Position numbers and translations under genes: made by a program. From an uncultured Prosthecobacter sp. (lineage in GTDB: Bacteria > Verrucomicrobiota > Verrucomicrobiia > Verrucomicrobiales > Verrucomicrobiaceae), in contig CANNUR010000033.1 of NCBI GenBank assembly GCA_947523045.1, positions 1 to 18,981 of the forward strand: 18,981 nt of DNA, written 5' to 3'. Positions 15,771 through 18,981 of the stretch are shown here, piece after piece (within the stretch, counting starts at the first letter, position 1; every line of letters starts with the position of its first letter). The notes under the pieces were generated by a model, which was given only the letters and a program-made list of their open reading frames with translations, had not been told where the DNA came from and ran no database searches.

Positions 15771-15793
15771 GCCGGTCTACCTCGGCTGCCGGC
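15771..15793 (+). terminator. GC hairpin directly after map
   Basis: GCCGG (15771-15775) is complementary to CCGGC (15789-15793) with a 13-nt loop; an alternative shorter pairing is GCCG with CGGC at 15783-15786. It begins two bases after the map stop but has no T-tract, so it may slow transcription or protect a 3' end rather than terminate by itself. Confidence 0.3.
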
Positions 15794-15845
15794 CTCCAGC
15801 ACTCAAGATTGCTAAGCAAGGATCCCACGCGAAGATGCTAAAGAA

Positions 15846-15870
15846 TTTTCGATTCATTTCTGAACGAAAA
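15846..15870. repeat. Imperfect inverted repeat, possible operator
   Basis: TTTTCG (15846-15851) and TTCA (15853-15856) are complementary to TGAA (15861-15864) and CGAAAA (15865-15870), giving ten pairs around a TTTC centre with a single unpaired A at 15852. The arms are AT-rich and a run of As continues to 15873. It could be a protein-binding site or a weak RNA hairpin upstream of the beta-strand repeat gene. Confidence 0.4.
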
Positions 15871-15878
15871 AAACTTGG

Positions 15879-15892
15879 AAGGCAGATGCCTT
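15879..15892. repeat. Short perfect inverted repeat
   Basis: AAGGCA (15879-15884) and TGCCTT (15887-15892) are exact reverse complements separated by GA. As DNA this is a 14-bp operator-like palindrome; as RNA it would form AAGGC/GCCTT with loop AGAT. It lies nine bases after the preceding inverted repeat. Confidence 0.4.
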
Positions 15893-15931
15893 TATGTTTG
15901 AAATGAGAAATTGCTAAATATTCACGCAAAA

Positions 15932-15963
15932 AGCCTTGGCTCGTCCCGAGGCTGTTTGTGTTT
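15932..15963 (+). terminator. Intrinsic terminator after the ribosomal operon
   Basis: AGCCTTGG (15932-15939) pairs with CCGAGGCT (15946-15953), eight pairs with one G-U wobble, around the loop CTCGTC. A T-rich stretch, GTTTGTGTTT (15954-15963), follows, and a run of As (15928-15932) precedes it, so it may also work on the opposite strand. It is the best terminator in the window and sits between map and the next gene, marking the probable end of the long transcript. Confidence 0.65.
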
Positions 15964-16013
15964 CGCCCATTTTCGTCGCCAACCGTCCCCTGTCACCGTC
16001 AGCCCGCGCCTCC

Positions 16014-18981
16014 ATGAACAAGGTTCTCTCCATTGCCATGCTAAAGGGAATTCGCTACGCCAGCCTGATTCCGCTGCTCTCCCTCACTGCGATGGCGCAG
16101 ACGACCACCTGGCAGCAGGTGCAATCAGGCACGCACAGCTGGCAGGATCCCCTGAATTGGAGCACCGGCGTGGTGCCCAACGGCACCTCGGCGGTGGTGT
16201 CCTTTGCCAACAACCCCCTGGGAGCACAGACCATCGGACTGGATGAAAATGTGGTGTTTGGCACGCTGAGCTTCGGCAATTCCAAGGGCTCCTACACCCT
16301 GGCTGCCAGCATGGCGGACACGCTCACCCTGTTCAACGACGGCTTGGGAGCGACGATTTCCAACCTGGGCACGGCCAGCAACGTGATCTCGACGGTTCTG
16401 GATCTCGTGGATGACCCGAACACCTTCCACATCGCCGACGGTCGCCTGACGCTCGACGGGGTGGTCACGGGCTACAGTGGCTTTACCAAAACGGGAGATG
16501 GCTGGCTGGTCCTGCGTCGCACCAACACCTACACGGGCGTCACCCTCCTGCAGGGGGGCATCACCCTGGTGGCCCAGGCGGAAAATGACAACGCCGTGTT
16601 GGGCGCCACGGGCACGGGCAACGGCACCGTCATCGCGTCTGGTGCCACCCTGGCGCTGATCAACGATGGCAGCAACGCTTCCAGCACCACCACAGGCGGG
16701 GCCAGTGTCAACACCGAGGCGGTCTCCGTGAGCGGTGCCGGCTACCTCAACAATGGTGCCATCCGCAGTTATGCCGGCCGCGAGCAGAACACGCTCACCG
16801 GGGCCGTCACCGTCACCGGCGACACCCGATTCCAATCGCAGGCCGGCACCCTGGCCTTAACCGGTACCGTCAACCTGGGGGGCAACAACCTGCGCATCGG
16901 CGGCACTGGCTTCACCTCCCTGAGCGGCGCGGTGCAGGGCACGGCCACGATCACCCACTTTGGCATCAGCGGCTTCCGCATGCAGAACACCACGGCCAGC
17001 AACAGCTTCTCCGGGGCGATCATCTCCGAACTCGGCGAAGTGCGCGCGGAAAACAGCGACGCCAACGGTCTCACCGCCTACGACAATGTGTCGGCCCTCA
17101 CCGTCAAGAATGGTTTCCTCAACATCATTGCACCGACCAGCGGCACCTTCACCGTCAAGAGCCGCGTGCCAGACGCCCTGCCGATCACGCTGCAGGCCGG
17201 CCGCATCCGCATCGAGAGCTCCTCCTTCAACAGCACCAACGGCTTTGCCTGGTCGGAGACGGTGGGTGCCGTCACCTCGACCCTTGGCCACACCTACTTC
17301 GACTTCCGCGACACCAATGCCGACAGCGGCACCCGCGTGCTTACCGTCAGCAGTCTGACCCGCTCCAGTCCCTCGGTCACCTTCCAGCTTGGGGGTGACG
17401 GCGCCGTTGCCACCAACATCGGCAATGGCACCCTCGGCAACCGCTACCGCTTCTTCAACACCGCCCTCGACAGTGGTCCCAACGTGCCCTTCGTCGGTGG
17501 TTGGGCCTACCTGAACAAGGAGTTCATGAAGTACAACGCCCAGAGCCTCGGCGGCAATGGCTACCGGGCCCTCGAGGCGGCCGACTACCACATTGACCAG
17601 GCGGAGGCCTCCTGGGACGCCAGCAGGAACATCAAGATCACCTCGGGCAACCGCACCCTCTCCCTCAACACCAGCATCCAGTCGCTCAACATCCTCAGCA
17701 CGACGGGGCGCACCCTCGGCGGCTCGGCCGGCGCCATCCTGGAAGTGGGTTCGGGCGGCATCATCACCAGCGACGCCACCCACACGATTTCCGTGCCCTT
17801 CCTGACCGCCGGTGCCGCGAGCAACTACCACCTGTATGACATTGCCTGGAGCAGCAACATCTTCCGCTCCGTTGTCGCCGACAATGGCGCCAATCCCGTG
17901 TCCTTCGTGAAGGCAGCCGGCGGCACCACCTCCTTCCTCGCCGCCAACACCTACACCGGCACCACCTACATCAACGAGGGCTTTTTCCGCGACGTCATCG
18001 GGGCCCGCAACACGGTCGCCCTTGGCTCGGGCAATCTGACCTTCGCCGGCTCGCCCATCAACCAGGCCACCTATGAAACCGACCGCGACTTTTCCCGTGC
18101 CCTCGGCGCCGGCGCCGGCCAGGTGCAGTTCCTCAGTGGCAGTGGTGTCGGTTTCTCCGCCTACGGTGCGCCCATCAATGTCAATTTTGGCGGTGCCGGC
18201 GACACCCTGGTCTGGGGATCGACCCATTTCAATCCCGGCATCTTCACGCTCAACGGCGGCAACGCCACCCATGCGGTCACCCTGGTTAACCCAATCGATC
18301 TGGGCAACGAGCAGCGTTACATCCGCATTGATGGTGCCGCCTCCGGCGGCAACCGCGCGGCGCTCGCTCTGATTCCTGGTGACATCACCAATGGCGGCAT
18401 CGTCAGGCGCGGTGGTGGCACTTTGATTTTTGATAGCCCCAAGTCCTACACCCAGGGTACCATCATCAACGAAGGTGAACTCTGGCTGCGCGGCCAGGGT
18501 GCCGCTGGCGCCAATGTCGTCGGCAATGACATCCAGATCGGTGCCGCTTCCCGCCTGAAGCTTGACGGGCCCTGGAACATCGGTTCCCGCCAGCTTGTTT
18601 CGATGTACAACGCCGATGACAACAGTGCCTCGGCCATTGCCTTCGGCCCCGGGTACGGTGACGGCAGCGGCCTTCGCTTCCACAGCATCCTGACCGATGC
18701 CAGCGCTGCCGGTCAGCTTGGTGCCTACGATTTCTACATCCACAACCAGCAGACCACCGACAGCCGCCGCAACCGCGTGGCCGTGCAGATCAGCGGTCTG
18801 CACAACTTCTCCGCAGACGTGATGGACCAGATCGTCAATGTCGCGCCCGATGCCGAGGCCTGGTTCGGTGCTGACACCGGCAACGGTACCTTCACGGGGG
18901 CCTCACTGCCTGCCACCGGCCGCACCAAGACCGGCGGCAACACCTTCTTCCGCCTCGGCAGCGGTGGCGGCACCATCACCC
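16014..18981 (+). CDS. Secreted autotransporter-associated beta-strand repeat protein (5' part, cut by window edge)
   Basis: The frame is open from the ATG at 16014 to the window end, at least 989 residues with no stop. Residues 1-28 form a signal peptide, with likely cleavage after AMA (26-28). Next comes a Trp/Asn motif, SWQDPLNWSTGVVPNG, typical at the start of this family, then a Gly/Thr/Asn-rich sequence suggesting a long beta-helix. Repeat units of the autotransporter-associated beta-strand type (PATR, PF12951/TIGR02601) are seen near residues 157-185 (FTKTGDGWLVL, NTYTGVTLLQGGITL), near 636-656 (NTYTGTTYINEG) and near 793-815 (GGGTLIFDSPKSYTQGTII). The function is probably surface-exposed or secreted; substrate and partner are unknown. 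Whether it ends in an autotransporter barrel or a sorting signal lies outside the window. An alternative start is ATG at 16038. No SD is visible at 16014. It is separated from the ribosomal operon by a terminator. Confidence 0.85.
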   Translation, partial: MNKVLSIAMLKGIRYASLIPLLSLTAMAQTTTWQQVQSGTHSWQDPLNWSTGVVPNGTSAVVSFANNPLGAQTIGLDENVVFGTLSFGNSKGSYTLAASMADTLTLFNDGLGATISNLGTASNVISTVLDLVDDPNTFHIADGRLTLDGVVTGYSGFTKTGDGWLVLRRTNTYTGVTLLQGGITLVAQAENDNAVLGATGTGNGTVIASGATLALINDGSNASSTTTGGASVNTEAVSVSGAGYLNNGAIRSYAGREQNTLTGAVTVTGDTRFQSQAGTLALTGTVNLGGNNLRIGGTGFTSLSGAVQGTATITHFGISGFRMQNTTASNSFSGAIISELGEVRAENSDANGLTAYDNVSALTVKNGFLNIIAPTSGTFTVKSRVPDALPITLQAGRIRIESSSFNSTNGFAWSETVGAVTSTLGHTYFDFRDTNADSGTRVLTVSSLTRSSPSVTFQLGGDGAVATNIGNGTLGNRYRFFNTALDSGPNVPFVGGWAYLNKEFMKYNAQSLGGNGYRALEAADYHIDQAEASWDASRNIKITSGNRTLSLNTSIQSLNILSTTGRTLGGSAGAILEVGSGGIITSDATHTISVPFLTAGAASNYHLYDIAWSSNIFRSVVADNGANPVSFVKAAGGTTSFLAANTYTGTTYINEGFFRDVIGARNTVALGSGNLTFAGSPINQATYETDRDFSRALGAGAGQVQFLSGSGVGFSAYGAPINVNFGGAGDTLVWGSTHFNPGIFTLNGGNATHAVTLVNPIDLGNEQRYIRIDGAASGGNRAALALIPGDITNGGIVRRGGGTLIFDSPKSYTQGTIINEGELWLRGQGAAGANVVGNDIQIGAASRLKLDGPWNIGSRQLVSMYNADDNSASAIAFGPGYGDGSGLRFHSILTDASAAGQLGAYDFYIHNQQTTDSRRNRVAVQISGLHNFSADVMDQIVNVAPDAEAWFGADTGNGTFTGASLPATGRTKTGGNTFFRLGSGGGTIT

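Larger units (their letters stand above)
15769..16013. other. Intergenic region with multiple inverted repeats
   Basis: No convincing gene lies here. Its middle is clearly more AT-rich than the surrounding genes. Items seen in order: GCCGG/CCGGC hairpin (15771-15793) just after the map stop; 11-bp palindrome TTGCTAAGCAA (15809-15819); imperfect inverted repeat at 15846-15870; inverted repeat AAGGCA-GA-TGCCTT (15879-15892); intrinsic terminator (15932-15963). ATTGCTAA occurs twice (15808-15815 and 15909-15916). The promoter of the downstream beta-strand repeat gene is expected here, but no good -35/-10 pair could be assigned. A 23-codon frame at 15835-15906 is noted separately and not called. 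Confidence 0.6.

Noticed and set aside
15835..15906. 23-codon frame as a possible rpmJ (L36)
   Set aside because: It lacks the Cys/His zinc pattern and basic core of L36, so it is not rpmJ. It is kept only as a low-interest observation.
16857..18803. 648-codon open frame on the minus strand across the beta-strand repeat gene
   Set aside because: The plus-strand frame has a signal peptide and family repeats; the antisense translation is low-complexity Gly/Val/Ala/Asp sequence.

Overview
This is a high-GC bacterial chromosomal segment, most likely from the phylum Verrucomicrobiota and probably the Opitutae/Opitutaceae. That placement is an inference. It rests on the r-protein types, the scarcity of Shine-Dalgarno (SD) motifs, and a large autotransporter-associated beta-strand repeat protein of a kind common in that phylum. 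No 16S rRNA or other decisive marker is in the window.

Bases 1-349 are a non-coding leader with a weak terminator-like hairpin, near-phased A-tracts and only weak promoter candidates. Bases 350-15768 form one continuous plus-strand run of 25 genes. They correspond to the fused str, S10 and spc operons: rpsL-rpsG-fusA, then rpsJ-rplC-rplD-rplW-rplB-rpsS-[exported coiled-coil gene]-rplV-rpsC-rplP-rpmC-rpsQ, then rplN-rplX-rplE-rpsH-rplF-rplR-rpsE-rplO-secY-map. Gaps are mostly 1-46 nt. The two longer ones, before rplE (82 nt) and before secY (93 nt), each hold a hairpin. The genes encode ribosomal proteins, the translocase EF-G, the protein-export channel SecY and methionine aminopeptidase, that is, synthesis, N-terminal processing and export of proteins.

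Compared with the E. coli order, tuf is missing after fusA, rpsN (S14) between rplE and rpsH, and rpmD (L30) between rpsE and rplO. Adk, infA, rpmJ and the alpha operon do not follow secY/map. The most unusual feature is a 263-residue secreted coiled-coil protein encoded inside the S10 operon between rpsS and rplV, with only 3 nt before the rplV start.

Bases 15769-16013 are a comparatively AT-rich intergenic region with several inverted repeats and a good intrinsic terminator (about 15932-15963). From 16014 to the window edge runs the 5' part (at least 989 codons) of a secreted autotransporter-associated beta-strand repeat protein, unrelated to the ribosomal operon.

Every assigned start is ATG. 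Only about six of the 26 have a recognisable SD, yet 21 of 26 have two pyrimidines (TT, TC or CC) directly before the ATG. No tRNA, rRNA, CRISPR array, insertion sequence or broken gene was seen.
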